A DNA stretch of 64,000 bases from Planococcus sp. PAMC 21323 (GCF_000785555.1 NZ_CP009129.1:1426001-1490000); one strand, 5' to 3'; numbered from the stretch's first letter, positions 17,738-27,870 are shown. The notes: generated by a model not told the origin, from the sequence alone. Numbers and translations: made by a program.

Positions 17738-17777
17738 AAAGGACGATCTACTCAAAAGAGTGGATCGTCCTTTTTTT
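17738..17777 (+). terminator. Intrinsic terminator of ilvA
   Basis: The stem AAAGGACGATCTACTC / GAGTGGATCGTCCTTT (one G-T pair) is followed by seven T's. Confidence 0.88.
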
Positions 17778-17845
17778 ATATAGTGGAGAATATCAAATAG
17801 TTAAAATGATATAGTTAAGACAATGAAGAAAATGGAGTGATTTAC

Positions 17846-18412
17846 ATGGAGAAAAGGTGTTTATGGGCTCAAAGTAATGCGCTAATGCAAAGTTATCATG
17901 ACGAGGAATGGTGCATACCAAGTCGAGACGATCGATACATTTTCGAAATGCTCAACTTAGAGGGTGCACAAGCTGGTTTGTCGTGGAATATTGTGTTGTC
18001 CAAACGCCAAGCTTACCAAGAAGCTTTTCAGCATTTTGACATACAGTATTGCGCGCAATTGTCAGAAGAAGACTTAGCCTTTATCAAAGAACATTTCGGG
18101 GTTATCAAACACAGTGCGAAATTGAAATCTGTTCGATCTAATGCACAAGCAGTTATTCGGATCCAAAAAGAATGGGGAAGCTTTGCTAATTTTTTGTGGA
18201 GCTTTTCAAATGACCAGGTGATCGACAATATCTGGCTGAGCGATGCTCAAATACCAGCTCAATCTGCTATATCCGTTCAGCTCAGCAAAGAGTTGAAAAA
18301 AAGAGGATTTAAATTTGTAGGGCCTGTAACAACTTACTCGTTCATGCAAGCAATTGGTATGGTAAATGACCACATTGAAAATTGTATTAGCCGTTCTTCA
18401 AGCGACAAGTAA
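17846..18412 (+). CDS. tag: DNA-3-methyladenine glycosylase I
   Basis: This 188-residue base-excision repair enzyme removes 3-methyladenine from alkylated DNA. The zinc ligands of Tag are all present: Cys5, His18 (SYHDEEW) and the C-terminal NDHIENC pair. The helix-hairpin-helix core contains LNLEGAQAGLSWNIVLSKRQAY, with the Glu and Trp that form the base pocket. Length equals E. coli Tag (187). ATG 17846 is used because AATGGAGTGA lies upstream; an earlier GTG overlaps it. It is a monocistronic gene. Confidence 0.94.
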   Translation: MEKRCLWAQSNALMQSYHDEEWCIPSRDDRYIFEMLNLEGAQAGLSWNIVLSKRQAYQEAFQHFDIQYCAQLSEEDLAFIKEHFGVIKHSAKLKSVRSNAQAVIRIQKEWGSFANFLWSFSNDQVIDNIWLSDAQIPAQSAISVQLSKELKKRGFKFVGPVTTYSFMQAIGMVNDHIENCISRSSSDK

Positions 18413-18645
18413 AACTCGAGTTGTACAGAAAATTTTACATGCACAAGGGATTTCCAGATAAATGCAGAATACAGGTAAAGAAGGTAAAAGATTATAAGTT
18501 GCTTGAAAGGGTTAGGTTTTAAATAGAGTTGTTTTTCTTGCTAGAGCTTATGCTGTGACTAAGGTAAACTAAGAGATAAGAATAGTCTTTTTGATTCGAC
18601 TAAATACAATAAACATTAGACATGAAACTATAAGGAGGAGACAAA

Positions 18646-20592
18646 ATGGTTAACTTAAAATACTTAGATTTATTAGCGCAAAACTACGATTGTGAAGAAA
18701 AAGTCGCTACTGAAATCATTAACCTTGAGTCCATATTGGATCTACCTAAAGGAACGGAACATTTTGTCAGTGATTTGCACGGAGAGTTTCAGGCGTTTCA
18801 GCACGTATTACGTAATGGATCTGGAAACGTAAAAGTTAAAATTAAGGATTTATTTAAAAATGAATTAAGTGAAGAAGAGTTGAACGAATTTGCGACGCTA
18901 GTTTATTATCCAGAAGAGAAGCTACTCATGACTAAAAGTCAGTTTAACAGCAAAGCAGAGCTGCATGAATGGTACATAGAGGTAATTGAGCGGCTGTTAA
19001 AACTGATTGCGTACGCTTCTTCTAAATACACACGTTCAAAATTGAGAAGAGCGTTACCCGATCAATTTGTTTATATTATCGAAGAACTCTTGTATAAAAC
19101 AGATGAATTTAAAAACAAAAAAGAGTATTACGCAAAAATGGTTGCACAAATTATATCTTTAGGACAAGCGGACAAATTGATCGTTGGGTTAGCGTATACC
19201 ACTCAGCGGTTAGTTGTCGATCATGTACATGTAGTAGGAGATATTTATGACAGAGGACCAGATCCGCATAAGATCGTGGACACGCTTATCGATTACCATT
19301 CAGTTGATGTTCAATGGGGGAACCACGATGCTCTATGGATAGGAGCCTTTGCTGGTTCAAAAGTATGCTTAGCTAATATTTTGCGTATTTGTGCACGCTA
19401 TAATAACTTGGATATTATTGAAGATGTATATGGCATTAACTTACGGCCGTTATTAAACTTGGCTGAAAAATACTATGATGACAATCCAGCTTTTCGACCG
19501 AAAAGAATTTCAGATGAAAAAATGACAGAGCAAGAGCAGCTGCAAATTACTAAAATTCATCAGGCAATTTCGATTATCCAGTTTAAGCTCGAAAGCCCCA
19601 TAATCAAAAGACGTCCATGCTTTGACATGAGAGATCGGTTATTGCTTGAAAAAGTTGATTATGAAAAAAATGAAGCAACAATACATGGCAAGACTTATCC
19701 CTTAGAAAATACGTGTTTTGCGACCATTAATCCTGAGCAACCAGATGAATTGTTAGAAGAAGAACAACAAGTTATCGATAAATTGTTGTTTTCGGTTCAA
19801 CATTCCGAAAAGCTCGCAAGGCACATGAATTTCTTGATTAAAAAAGGCAGTTTGTATTTGAAATACAACGGCAACTTACTTATCCATGGGTGCATTCCAC
19901 TAGATGAAGATGGCAATATGGAGAAAATGGAGATCGAAGGAAAATCATACGCAGGTCGTGAGCTACTCGATGTGTTTGAACGATATTTACGTACTTCATT
20001 TGCGCATCCAGAAGAAACAGATGATTTTGCGACAGATATGGTTTGGTATTTATGGACAGGTGAATATTCATCGTTGTTTGGTAAACGCGAAATGACAACA
20101 TTTGAGCGTTATTTTATTAACGATAAAGAAACACATAAAGAGCGTAAAAACCCTTATTATTATTTACGTGAAGACGAAGAAATTTGTCGGAAAATCCTCA
20201 CTGAATTTGATATGAATCCTGATCATGGTCGGATCATAAATGGTCATACGCCTGTTAAAGAGCGGGACGGTGAGAATCCAATCAAGGCTAATGGTAAAAT
20301 GCTCGTAATCGATGGTGGGTTCTCAAAAGCCTATCAGTCAACTACAGGGATTGCCGGATATACGTTGCTTTATAATTCTTACGGTATGCAACTAGTCGCT
20401 CACCAATTGTTTAATTCGAAAGAAGAAGTTTTGCAAAATGGGACAGATGTATTGTCCGTGAAACGATTGGTTGATGAAGAAGTTGAACGCAAAAAAGTAA
20501 AAGAAACCAATATTGGCGAATCTCTCTTGCAGGAAATTTATAATTTAAATAGTTTGAGAGAATATCGTTATATGAAGTCGGTTAGAAAATAG
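18646..20592 (+). CDS. fbp: Fructose-1,6-bisphosphatase class III
   Basis: This 648-residue enzyme belongs to the Firmicute-type class III FBPase, a gluconeogenic phosphatase with a calcineurin-like metallophosphoesterase core. Metal-binding motifs appear in order: [37 protein letters not shown], and the late [15 protein letters not shown] and [20 protein letters not shown] signatures. The length matches the B. subtilis enzyme (about 670). AAGGAGGAGAC gives an optimal ribosome site. The 230-bp gap upstream (18413-18645) contains its promoter but no further gene was seen. A terminator follows at 20605. Confidence 0.96.
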   Translation: MVNLKYLDLLAQNYDCEEKVATEIINLESILDLPKGTEHFVSDLHGEFQAFQHVLRNGSGNVKVKIKDLFKNELSEEELNEFATLVYYPEEKLLMTKSQFNSKAELHEWYIEVIERLLKLIAYASSKYTRSKLRRALPDQFVYIIEELLYKTDEFKNKKEYYAKMVAQIISLGQADKLIVGLAYTTQRLVVDHVHVVGDIYDRGPDPHKIVDTLIDYHSVDVQWGNHDALWIGAFAGSKVCLANILRICARYNNLDIIEDVYGINLRPLLNLAEKYYDDNPAFRPKRISDEKMTEQEQLQITKIHQAISIIQFKLESPIIKRRPCFDMRDRLLLEKVDYEKNEATIHGKTYPLENTCFATINPEQPDELLEEEQQVIDKLLFSVQHSEKLARHMNFLIKKGSLYLKYNGNLLIHGCIPLDEDGNMEKMEIEGKSYAGRELLDVFERYLRTSFAHPEETDDFATDMVWYLWTGEYSSLFGKREMTTFERYFINDKETHKERKNPYYYLREDEEICRKILTEFDMNPDHGRIINGHTPVKERDGENPIKANGKMLVIDGGFSKAYQSTTGIAGYTLLYNSYGMQLVAHQLFNSKEEVLQNGTDVLSVKRLVDEEVERKKVKETNIGESLLQEIYNLNSLREYRYMKSVRK

Positions 20593-20604
20593 TAGAAGAA
20601 TGGA

Positions 20605-20639
20605 AAAGAAGATGTATATCTATATACCTCTTCTTTTTT
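20605..20639 (+). terminator. Intrinsic terminator of fbp
   Basis: AAAAGAAG..GTATAT / ATATAC..CTTCTTTTTT hairpin ending in a T-run. Confidence 0.75.
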
Positions 20640-20814
20640 GTGTTTTAAAAGCAATTAAAAATACCGGTAGTTAAAAAGGAATGGGAAGGAAAAAATAATT
20701 AGTACAAAACTCTTTAAGATAAACCTGGATAATAATATACTGTATAGAATAGCTAACTTTAACTAGACATTGATAAACAATAATTAACATAGATGAAGAG
20801 CGGAGCGAATAACC

Positions 20815-22863
20815 ATGTTTATAGAACAAGTAAGATATTCAAGACTGGCAGAAATAACGAGAATCATTAACACCAAGCTGGAATTAGCAGACATGCTACA
20901 ACATGTCGCAACAGCTATCTCTGAAGAAATTGTTCAGTGTGATTCTATTGGGATCTATCTTCCCGATAGCGAAGGCGTTTTTCGAGCTGTAGCAGGAAAA
21001 CCTGAAGCTATTGATAGTAACGCCTTGTCTTCTCAAAGAATAGATTTTGATAAAGATCTCTTAGCAAATGAAATTGCCACTACAAAAAGAGTGATTTATA
21101 TTCCAGATACTTCAGTAGATACACGACCACATCCTGGAGCAGTTGCTGCGTTTAATGTCAAATCTCTTTTAGGTCTTCCAATTACCTACGAGCAACATTT
21201 ATACGGTCTGGTATTCTTATTCGATAATGGAAAGAAAATGGAGTTAACCGAACTACAAATTCAAAGTGTTGAAGCTTATGTCAATATGGCTGCAGTGGCC
21301 ATTCAAAATGCCGCTAATCTTAAACAAAAAGAACAACTTCTTGCTGAAAAACAAATGCTGCTCGATGCAAACAATGAGCTTGCTAATTGTTCGACTGTGA
21401 ACGAAAGCTTAAAAACGTGTTTTCGTTATATAGAGAATGTCATAAGCTGTAAAAATATCGCCGTTTTTTTAAGAAATCCTATGTTTACAAGCAAAGTTGA
21501 TTTTCAACAAATGAACATAGAATCAGAATGGACAAAACCAGAGTGGGAAAGAATTATTGATGACTTTCAGTCAAATACAAATTCAGAAACAGTTGTCAAA
21601 GAAATAATCACTAAAAAAAATATACGTTATGTACCTAATGAAGGAAATTGCCGATTAATTCTCATTCCCTTTCTTTCCAAAGGAGAAGTTATAGGGATTA
21701 TCGCGATCGCTTGTTCATTGAATAAGGTGCAGTCTTACGAAAAATCGCAAATTAATTTAGCACAATCCATTATTAATGCTACGGCAATTACAATTTCAAA
21801 TTTGACTTATATGGACCAACTTGAGCATCGCGTTCGAGATCGTACGCTTGAATTGGCTAATGCGAACGAAAAAGTAACAAGTGTTATCGAAAGCATTACG
21901 GATGGTTTTTTTGCATTAAATGAAAACTGGGAATTTATCTATATTAATAACCACCAACCTCTGCCAGAAGGGCGGACAGCTGAGAATGTACTAGGTGAAA
22001 AAGTATGGTCTGTTTTTCCCGAACGATTTAATGCAGTTATGTACGAAGAGTTTTCTAGAGCAATGCTAAAAAGAGTGCCTTCTCGTTTTGAAATTTCTTC
22101 TGTTGAAGATGGCTATAGTTATGATATTGTCGCCTATCCCTTTGATGAAGGTATTTGTTGCATGTGTAAAAACACAACCGATTTGAAAATTTATGAAAAT
22201 GAGCTAAAGCGACTTTCAAATTTAGAACTTATTGGACAAATGGCTGCAGGAATCAGTCACGAAATTCGAAATCCAATGACTACCGTTCGCGGTTTTTTAC
22301 AATTGCTTACAGATAATGAAGGGTTAGAAAGCTATAATTCTTATTTTAATCTTATGATAGAAGAATTGGACCGAGCAAACTCCATTATTTCAGAATTTTT
22401 ATCGGTAGGTAATACGAGGTCATCAGATTTGAAAATGCAAAATTTAAACGCAATCCTTACCGATATTGCTCCCTTGCTAAAAATTGATACGTTCAGTCAA
22501 AATAAGTTTATCGAAATTGAAACAATGGATTTACCTGACTTGCTACTAAATCGAAATGAAATCCGTCAATTGCTTATTAATATTTGTCGAAATGGATTAG
22601 AAGCGATGCAACCAGGGGAAATGTTGTCTATTCGTACGTATTTAGAAAATGGAAATATGATTGTTCTTGAAATAGAGGATGAAGGCGAAGGGATGAGTGA
22701 AGAAGTGTTAAAGAAAATCGGCACTCCTTTTTATACCACCAAAGATAACGGAACAGGTCTTGGACTTGGTGTTTCTTATGCGATTGCTGCTCGGCATAAA
22801 GCAAAAATTGACGTGCAGTCAGGGATTGAAGGAACCATCTTCTCATTCAGATTCCCATTATAA
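20815..22863 (+). CDS. Orphan cytoplasmic histidine kinase, GAF-GAF-PAS-HisKA-HATPase
   Basis: This 682-residue sensor kinase has no predicted membrane helix. The order is: first GAF (about 10-165; CDSIGIYLP, VKSLLGLPITYEQHLYGLVFLFD), second GAF (about 185-345; LILIPFLSKGEVIGIIAIAC), a coiled linker (DQLEHRVRDRTLELANANEKV), PAS (about 350-455), HisKA with phospho-His482 in MAAGISHEIRNPMTTVRGFLQLL, and HATPase (NICRNGLEAMQPGE, DEGEGMSEE, FYTTKDNGTGLGLGVSYAIA). The dimerisation helix resembles Bacillus Kin-type sporulation/phosphorelay kinases. No response regulator lies next to it, so its partner is elsewhere. A soluble signal such as a small ligand or redox state is likely sensed, though this is inference. 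Confidence 0.88.
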   Translation: MFIEQVRYSRLAEITRIINTKLELADMLQHVATAISEEIVQCDSIGIYLPDSEGVFRAVAGKPEAIDSNALSSQRIDFDKDLLANEIATTKRVIYIPDTSVDTRPHPGAVAAFNVKSLLGLPITYEQHLYGLVFLFDNGKKMELTELQIQSVEAYVNMAAVAIQNAANLKQKEQLLAEKQMLLDANNELANCSTVNESLKTCFRYIENVISCKNIAVFLRNPMFTSKVDFQQMNIESEWTKPEWERIIDDFQSNTNSETVVKEIITKKNIRYVPNEGNCRLILIPFLSKGEVIGIIAIACSLNKVQSYEKSQINLAQSIINATAITISNLTYMDQLEHRVRDRTLELANANEKVTSVIESITDGFFALNENWEFIYINNHQPLPEGRTAENVLGEKVWSVFPERFNAVMYEEFSRAMLKRVPSRFEISSVEDGYSYDIVAYPFDEGICCMCKNTTDLKIYENELKRLSNLELIGQMAAGISHEIRNPMTTVRGFLQLLTDNEGLESYNSYFNLMIEELDRANSIISEFLSVGNTRSSDLKMQNLNAILTDIAPLLKIDTFSQNKFIEIETMDLPDLLLNRNEIRQLLINICRNGLEAMQPGEMLSIRTYLENGNMIVLEIEDEGEGMSEEVLKKIGTPFYTTKDNGTGLGLGVSYAIAARHKAKIDVQSGIEGTIFSFRFPL

Positions 22864-22910
22864 AAAATAATTGAAATTAAATAATCTATGCCGAAACTAG
22901 AAGACGATAG

Positions 22911-22939
22911 ACAAATAGAATTTGTCTGTCGTCTTTTTT
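22911..22939 (+). terminator. Intrinsic terminator of histidine kinase gene
   Basis: The stem AAGACGATAGACAAAT / ATTTGTCTGTCGTCTT with a 3-nt loop is followed by T's. Confidence 0.85.
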
Positions 22940-23052
22940 GAAAAGTAAAATGCTCACCTGTGTGAACTTCTAGTATTTACTAAAAAGTCTGTCCATTCTT
23001 TATCAGTCTATTATAATAGGATAAAGGCAAGAACCGAAAGGAGAAAAGTATA

Positions 23053-23481
23053 TTGACTAAACTAAGTGCCGATATCGTAACTCCCAAACATATATTATCT
23101 GCAGCAGCAATCGTATTAAATGATCAAGGAGAGTTATTACTCATAAAAGGACCTCGACGGGGATGGGAGATGCCCGGTGGCCAAGTAGAAGAAGGGGAGT
23201 CCCTAATAGAGGCAGCAATTCGCGAAGTGAAAGAAGAAACAGGAATTGATATTGAAATTCAGAAGTTTTGTGGTGTTTTTCAAAATGTGGAACACTCTAT
23301 TTGCAGTACGTTATTTTTAGCGAAACCAATCGGAGGCACGTTCACAACCTCGACCGAAAGTTTAGTAGTCGGATTTTATCCGATTGCCACAGCACTGGAA
23401 ATGGTGACATGGAGAAACTTCAAGGAAAGAATCGAGTATTGTCTCGATGAACGCAAGCAGCCATTTTGTATTGATTTTTAA
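23053..23481 (+). CDS. Nudix hydrolase
   Basis: This 142-residue protein starts at TTG 23053, with GAAAGGAG before it. It carries an intact Nudix box, GGQVEEGESLIEAAIREVKEETGI, with the REVKEE metal-binding glutamates. These enzymes hydrolyse nucleoside diphosphates linked to another moiety; the substrate cannot be predicted. The N-terminal ILSAAAIVLNDQGELLLIKGPRRGWEMPGG resembles ADP-ribose/NTP-cleansing members. It is a single gene with its own terminator, which it shares with the convergent DUF305 gene. Confidence 0.92.
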   Translation: MTKLSADIVTPKHILSAAAIVLNDQGELLLIKGPRRGWEMPGGQVEEGESLIEAAIREVKEETGIDIEIQKFCGVFQNVEHSICSTLFLAKPIGGTFTTSTESLVVGFYPIATALEMVTWRNFKERIEYCLDERKQPFCIDF

Positions 23482-23487
23482 ACAGAT

Positions 23488-23522
23488 AAATACCAAGAGC
23501 TAAAATTTTGCTCTTGGTATTT
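23488..23522. terminator. Bidirectional intrinsic terminator
   Basis: A perfect 13-bp stem AAATACCAAGAGC / GCTCTTGGTATTT separates convergent genes. Confidence 0.82.
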
Positions 23523-23533
23523 ACTTGTTATTT

Positions 23534-23980
23534 CTAGTCTTTAAGGTCTTTGATTAACTTTTTCATTTCAGCAATTTCTTTTCGCTGCGCTTCTATAATT
23601 GAGTCTGCCAATTCTTGAACGCGGGGGTCTGAAAAAGTGGCCCGCTCACTCGTCAAAATTGCAATCGAATGGTGAGGAATCATGGCTTCCATCCACTTAA
23701 CATCTTCGATTAAAGTTTGACTGCGTACTAGCCATAAAGACAGCGCAAATACAACAGCACTTATCGTAAGAATAAATGTATTGGCTTTTTTGTTTTTGTA
23801 CATTGGCCACATGAAGAGCAGCATAACAATCGCCATAGTGGATCCCATAATCAATGCCATATAGACGCGTGTTTCACTATAAAAAATGTGATCTAATTGA
23901 AATGTATTTAAAAAAGTTAACCAATACATAATAAAAGCTGAAGTCACGATCATGACACCGAACTTCACATAAGCATTCAT
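23534..23980 (-). CDS. DUF305 family membrane protein
   Basis: This 148-residue protein has three N-terminal membrane helices (FGVMIVTSAFIMYWLTF, VYMALIMGSTMAIVMLLFMW, TFILTISAVVFALSLWLV) followed by a DUF305 domain. The hallmark MEAMIPHHSIAI with paired His, and the late EIAEMKKLI with spaced Met, are present. DUF305 domains are often encoded beside copper or heavy-metal genes, and the His/Met pattern suggests metal binding, but no such neighbour is present here. AAAGGAGGAGA precedes the start. Confidence 0.88.
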   Translation of the reverse strand: MNAYVKFGVMIVTSAFIMYWLTFLNTFQLDHIFYSETRVYMALIMGSTMAIVMLLFMWPMYKNKKANTFILTISAVVFALSLWLVRSQTLIEDVKWMEAMIPHHSIAILTSERATFSDPRVQELADSIIEAQRKEIAEMKKLIKDLKD

Positions 23981-24227
23981 GAATAAATCTCCTCCTTTAG
24001 AATTAGGTTGCTCAAGAGCTAAGCTTATTATTTATATACCTTGATATTTTTTGAATAAACTCCACAAAAACTGCACAAATATGCTAGAGATCAACTTTTT
24101 CACACAGAAATCATTTAAACATGAATCTGAATAAATGAAATAATAAAAATGTTATGATTATATAATGAAGACAATTACTTTTAATAGGCTGTAACTAGTG
24201 TATTAGGTGACAGAGGAGAGTGATAAA

Positions 24228-25109
24228 TTGAAAGAAAAAATAATTTTTTCTTTATTGGTCGTTTTAACTACGGGATTGATGGGGTCATCTTTTGTAGTAG
24301 CGAAAATAGGCTTGAATTACATATCGCCTCTATTATTGGCAGGTATACGATTTACGATTGCTGGTAGTATAATGATTTTCTTTGTCTTAATATTTAAAAG
24401 AAAACATCCTGAAAATTTAGCGACTTGGGGAAAAATCATTCTAATTGGAGCAGTACAAACCGCAGGAGTGATGGGAGCTATTTTTCTAAGCTTGCGCACC
24501 ATTACATCCGGTGAATCCGCAATTTTAACATTTATGAATCCTTTACTAGTGGTACTGATTGGCACATTGGCACTCGGCATGCGTTATCGAATTGTTCAAT
24601 GGATAGGTGTCTTAGTGGGATTTGCGGGTGTTTTTGTGACTATGGGAAGCCACTTGGATCTACAAATCGGCACATTGCTTGGATTTTTAAGTGCAGTATT
24701 TTGGGCTGTCGGCACATTGCTCATTAAAAAATGGGGTGGCCCAATAGATATGTGGGTGTTGACTGCTTATCAAATGTTGTTTGGTGGTCTCATTTTATTA
24801 TTCGGATCGATGTTTTTAGAAAATGCCTATATTGTCATAAATACAACATCGGTGGCAATTTTATTGTGGTTGTCGATTCCTGCTTCGATCGTTCAGTTTA
24901 CAATTTGGTTTTATTTGTTGCAAAAAGGGGATTCTGGCAAAGTCAGTGCCTTTTTATTTTTAGCACCTTTTTTTGGCATTGTATCTGGCTGGCTTGTTTT
25001 AGGAGAGTCGATTGGGTTGCCGTTATTATTCGGGGGCAGTTTAATTTTTTCTGGAATTTTCTTAGTCAACTGGCCAGAAAAACGAGTGCCTGTGAAAGTG
25101 ACAATATAG
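24228..25109 (+). CDS. EamA-family (DMT) transporter
   Basis: This membrane protein of about 293 residues has ten hydrophobic helices arranged as two five-helix EamA repeats. The first repeat carries GLMGSSFVVAKIGL and AGIRFTIAGSIM, the second LGFLSAVFWAVGTLLIKKW. EamA proteins export metabolites or amino acids; the substrate is unknown. TTG at about 24228 is preferred as the start, because AGAGGAG lies 9 nt before it and upstream GTG 24207 would overlap the site. It is followed closely by a GNAT gene 37 bp downstream, so the two may be cotranscribed. Confidence 0.88.
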   Translation: MKEKIIFSLLVVLTTGLMGSSFVVAKIGLNYISPLLLAGIRFTIAGSIMIFFVLIFKRKHPENLATWGKIILIGAVQTAGVMGAIFLSLRTITSGESAILTFMNPLLVVLIGTLALGMRYRIVQWIGVLVGFAGVFVTMGSHLDLQIGTLLGFLSAVFWAVGTLLIKKWGGPIDMWVLTAYQMLFGGLILLFGSMFLENAYIVINTTSVAILLWLSIPASIVQFTIWFYLLQKGDSGKVSAFLFLAPFFGIVSGWLVLGESIGLPLLFGGSLIFSGIFLVNWPEKRVPVKVTI

Positions 25110-25146
25110 CTCATCTAAATTAGTCGGAAAGAAAGGAGGCACGAAA

Positions 25147-25698
25147 TTGATAGCACTATCAGGGACAAAGGTTAATCTTATAAACAGTACTAAAGAGTTG
25201 TTAGAAGAGCTTTATTACTGGCGGTTTGAAGATTCTCAACAAGAAGCGAAAAAATGGAATGGACCATATATTTCAGAAGCATGGTTAAGTAAAGACCAAC
25301 ATCGCAAGCAATGGATAGAGGAAATAGATATTTCGAACGGTGTACCCGCATCGCTCATAATTACCGTAGCTGGCAAAGCGATTGGTTACGTCGGAGCTTA
25401 TTGGGTGGACAAAAACACAAAATGGTTAGAAACGGGCGTTGTTATTTATGACACGGATTATTGGAATGGTGGCTACGGCTCTGAAGCTTACCAACTGTGG
25501 ATCGACTTTTTGTTTACAAATACCAATTTGCACCGACTTGGCATGTCAACTTGGTCAGGCAATAAACGAATGATGACCGTAGCGAAACGGCTCGGAATGA
25601 CAGAAGAAGCGCGTATTCGAAAGGCACGTATCGTAAATGGACAGTTTTTTGATGCGATTAAAATGGGGATGTTGCGAGAGGAATGGGAGCACGAATAA
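25147..25698 (+). CDS. GNAT family N-acetyltransferase (RimJ/RimL type)
   Basis: This 183-residue protein starts at TTG 25147, with AAAGGAGGCAC upstream. It has the RimJ/RimL-like GNAT fold: ETGVVIYDTDYWNGGYGSEAYQLWIDFLF is the acetyl-CoA loop and helix, and HRLGMSTWSGNKRMMTVAKRLGM follows. The substrate is unknown, but RimJ/RimL relatives acetylate protein N-termini or small amines. Neighbouring EamA and GNAT genes are often grouped with resistance to toxic metabolites; here this is inference. The 3' end converges on yeiH. Confidence 0.88.
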   Translation: MIALSGTKVNLINSTKELLEELYYWRFEDSQQEAKKWNGPYISEAWLSKDQHRKQWIEEIDISNGVPASLIITVAGKAIGYVGAYWVDKNTKWLETGVVIYDTDYWNGGYGSEAYQLWIDFLFTNTNLHRLGMSTWSGNKRMMTVAKRLGMTEEARIRKARIVNGQFFDAIKMGMLREEWEHE

Positions 25699-25701
25699 AA
25701 C

Positions 25702-25737
25702 AAAAAAAGAACTAGCCAATTGGCTAATTCTTTTTTT
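25702..25737. terminator. Bidirectional intrinsic terminator
   Basis: AAAGAA.TAGCCAATTGGCTA.TTCTTT palindrome with A/T tracts on both ends. Confidence 0.82.
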
Positions 25738-25752
25738 GTTTAAAGAAGTATA

Positions 25753-26778
25753 TCAAACTATAAAATACGTTAAAACTGATAACAAAATAGATGTGATGGA
25801 CATTGCAGCAAGTGGCAAGAGAGCACGTTCTCGTAAGTCACGTAAGCTGACATTCAAGCCAAGCCCAACCATTGCAGCTGTTAACAACCATGTAGTTGTA
25901 GTCGAAACAAGGTCGCGTAATGCTTCTGAGAATGGAACGATAGGACCCAGTACATAGCTTCCCAAAATACTTAGGACGATAAATCCGAGCAGGAACCAAG
26001 GGAATTCGACTTTAGCAGCAGTTTCTTGGTCTTTGTCTTTCCGTTTCATCATGAAAATAAAAATAAAGCAAAGTGGAACTAGTAAAAAGACACGGCCCAG
26101 TTTTCCAAGCAAAGCCATTGCGAGCCCATCTTCTCCAGCAGGAGCACCGGCTAATGCAACGTGAGCGATTTCGTGCAAACTAATGCCAACCCACATGCCA
26201 TATTCAATGTCATCAAGAGGTAAGAATGGGCGGATAATCGTATAAGAAATGGCGAAAATTGTTCCCATTAATGCAATGATGCCGACACCAATCGCAGTAT
26301 CTTCATCTTTTGCTTTAATAATCGGTGCAATAGCAGCAATTGCTGCTGCACCACATACGCCAGTTCCAACTCCAAGAAGTAAAGAAATGGTCTGATCGGC
26401 TTTAAAGCGTTTTGCGAGGCATACAGTTACTAAAATTGCAAATGCGATAACGCCTACATCGCGCACTAAGAGCCAAAGACCATCACTCAACACGGTATTA
26501 ATGTTTAGTTTTAATCCATATAAAATAATTGCGACACGCAGTAAGCGTTTTGACGAAAACGTAATACCAGAACGAATGGCAGTTGGATAGCCAAAAAGCT
26601 GTCTGTAAAACACAGCGATAATTATTGCGCATGCCAGTTGGCCAATTTGATCGAAACCTGGTACTTGTGCTAACAAATAGCCCAAGAATGCCAGTAGAAA
26701 TGTAAACAGTATACCACCGAGCAGTGCCGTTTTGGGCGAAGTCGGTTTGTTCAGTTTATTGTTAAAAGCAGACATCAT
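25753..26778 (-). CDS. YeiH/UPF0324 family putative sulfate exporter
   Basis: This 341-residue polytopic protein has about ten membrane helices. It carries GVGTGVCGAAAIAAIAPIIKAKDEDTAIGVGIIALMGTIFAISYT and GISLHEIAHVALAGAP, the signature blocks of the YeiH/UPF0324 family. Family members are predicted to export sulfate or related oxyanions, but this is not firmly shown. The start is the first of two adjacent ATGs (26776-26778), with AGGAGG just ahead. The divergent neighbour is a LysR regulator of the CysL/YeiE group, an arrangement well known for YeiH, so that regulator probably controls this gene. Confidence 0.9.
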   Translation of the reverse strand: MMSAFNNKLNKPTSPKTALLGGILFTFLLAFLGYLLAQVPGFDQIGQLACAIIIAVFYRQLFGYPTAIRSGITFSSKRLLRVAIILYGLKLNINTVLSDGLWLLVRDVGVIAFAILVTVCLAKRFKADQTISLLLGVGTGVCGAAAIAAIAPIIKAKDEDTAIGVGIIALMGTIFAISYTIIRPFLPLDDIEYGMWVGISLHEIAHVALAGAPAGEDGLAMALLGKLGRVFLLVPLCFIFIFMMKRKDKDQETAAKVEFPWFLLGFIVLSILGSYVLGPIVPFSEALRDLVSTTTTWLLTAAMVGLGLNVSLRDLRERALLPLAAMSITSILLSVLTYFIV

Positions 26779-26878
26779 ATAACCTCCTGCTACAAGCATA
26801 GAAAAAGAGTGTTCATTAGTAAAATAAATATATAGAATGTAAATAATAAGTAAAAACGAATGTGAGGTGCTCTGGAAA

Positions 26879-27787
26879 ATGGATCAACGATTAGAAGTAT
26901 TTATAAAAGTAGTTGAAAAGAAAAATTTTTCTAAAGCAGCAGAAGAGTTACATATGACACAGCCTGCTGTTAGCCAATATATTCGATCGTTAGAGGACTC
27001 GACAGGTGTGAAATTATTAGAGCGAACAAATAAGTACGTGCGTGTGAATAAAGCAGGCGATATTGTTTTCCATCATGCACTTGAAATCAAAGAATTATAC
27101 GCAAAAATGAGTCACTTACTCGATGATTTGACCAACAAGGCAAGTGGATCTATAGCAGTGGGCGCAAGTTATACATTTGGCGAATACTTATTGCCAACGA
27201 TTATTGCTGAAGCTAAAGAACAATATCCAGGTATCAAACCAACCGTCACGATTGGTAACACCACTACGATTGCTGCACTGGTACTAAACCATCAATTAGA
27301 CATAGGAATCGTCGAAGGTCATTTTAAAGACGTAAAGGAACTGAAAACAGAACCCTTTGCGAAAGATCGTATGGTCATCGTCGTACCAGCCAATCACCCG
27401 TTGGCAAACCTTATAGGTTCTATCTCAATTTATGAACTCACTGACGAAACTTGGATATTGAGAGAGCAAGGATCTGGCACACGAGAAGCAGCTGAAGCAG
27501 TCTTCCAGAAGTTTTCTCTATCGCCTAAATCCATTATGCACTTTAGTAGCACGCAGCCAATCAAAGCGATGGTTGAAGCAGGAATGGGTATTAGTTTGCT
27601 ATCAGAGTGGGCGATTCAAAAAGAATTAAAGTACGGAGATATTAAAGTACTAAACGTCAAAGAGCTACCATACACACGAGATTTTTCGATCGTAACACGC
27701 TCGCCATTTCAAACAAAAGCACTGTCTGCGTTTCTTAATCTATTAAAAGATCATAAAATTGTAAATGATTTTAAAGCTGAACAATAA
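26879..27787 (+). CDS. LysR-family transcriptional regulator (CysL/YeiE-like)
   Basis: This protein of 302 residues has an N-terminal winged helix (LEVFIKVVEKKNFSKAAEELHMTQPAVSQYIRSLEDSTGVKLLERTNKYVRV; about 4-60) and a C-terminal periplasmic-binding-like effector domain (from about 90). ATG 26879 is chosen, preceded by TGAGGTG. Its closest recognisable relatives are B. subtilis CysL and enterobacterial YeiE, which activate sulfur genes or yeiH. It diverges from the yeiH homologue with a 100-bp shared control region. An intrinsic terminator lies 40 bp past the stop. Confidence 0.9.
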   Translation: MDQRLEVFIKVVEKKNFSKAAEELHMTQPAVSQYIRSLEDSTGVKLLERTNKYVRVNKAGDIVFHHALEIKELYAKMSHLLDDLTNKASGSIAVGASYTFGEYLLPTIIAEAKEQYPGIKPTVTIGNTTTIAALVLNHQLDIGIVEGHFKDVKELKTEPFAKDRMVIVVPANHPLANLIGSISIYELTDETWILREQGSGTREAAEAVFQKFSLSPKSIMHFSSTQPIKAMVEAGMGISLLSEWAIQKELKYGDIKVLNVKELPYTRDFSIVTRSPFQTKALSAFLNLLKDHKIVNDFKAEQ

Positions 27788-27826
27788 ATGCTGCTGGTTA
27801 GTTCGTAAAGGTTTCAAGACAATGGT

Positions 27827-27870
27827 GAACGTTCGTAAAATGAAATGATACATTTACGAACGTTCTTTTT
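27827..27870 (+). terminator. Intrinsic terminator of LysR gene; family-3-like repeat arms
   Basis: GAACGTTCGTAAA pairs perfectly with TTTACGAACGTTC around a 13-nt loop, followed by TTTTT. The arms contain the same GTTCGTAAA/TTTACGAAC word as the family-3 repeat found elsewhere in the window. Confidence 0.82.
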
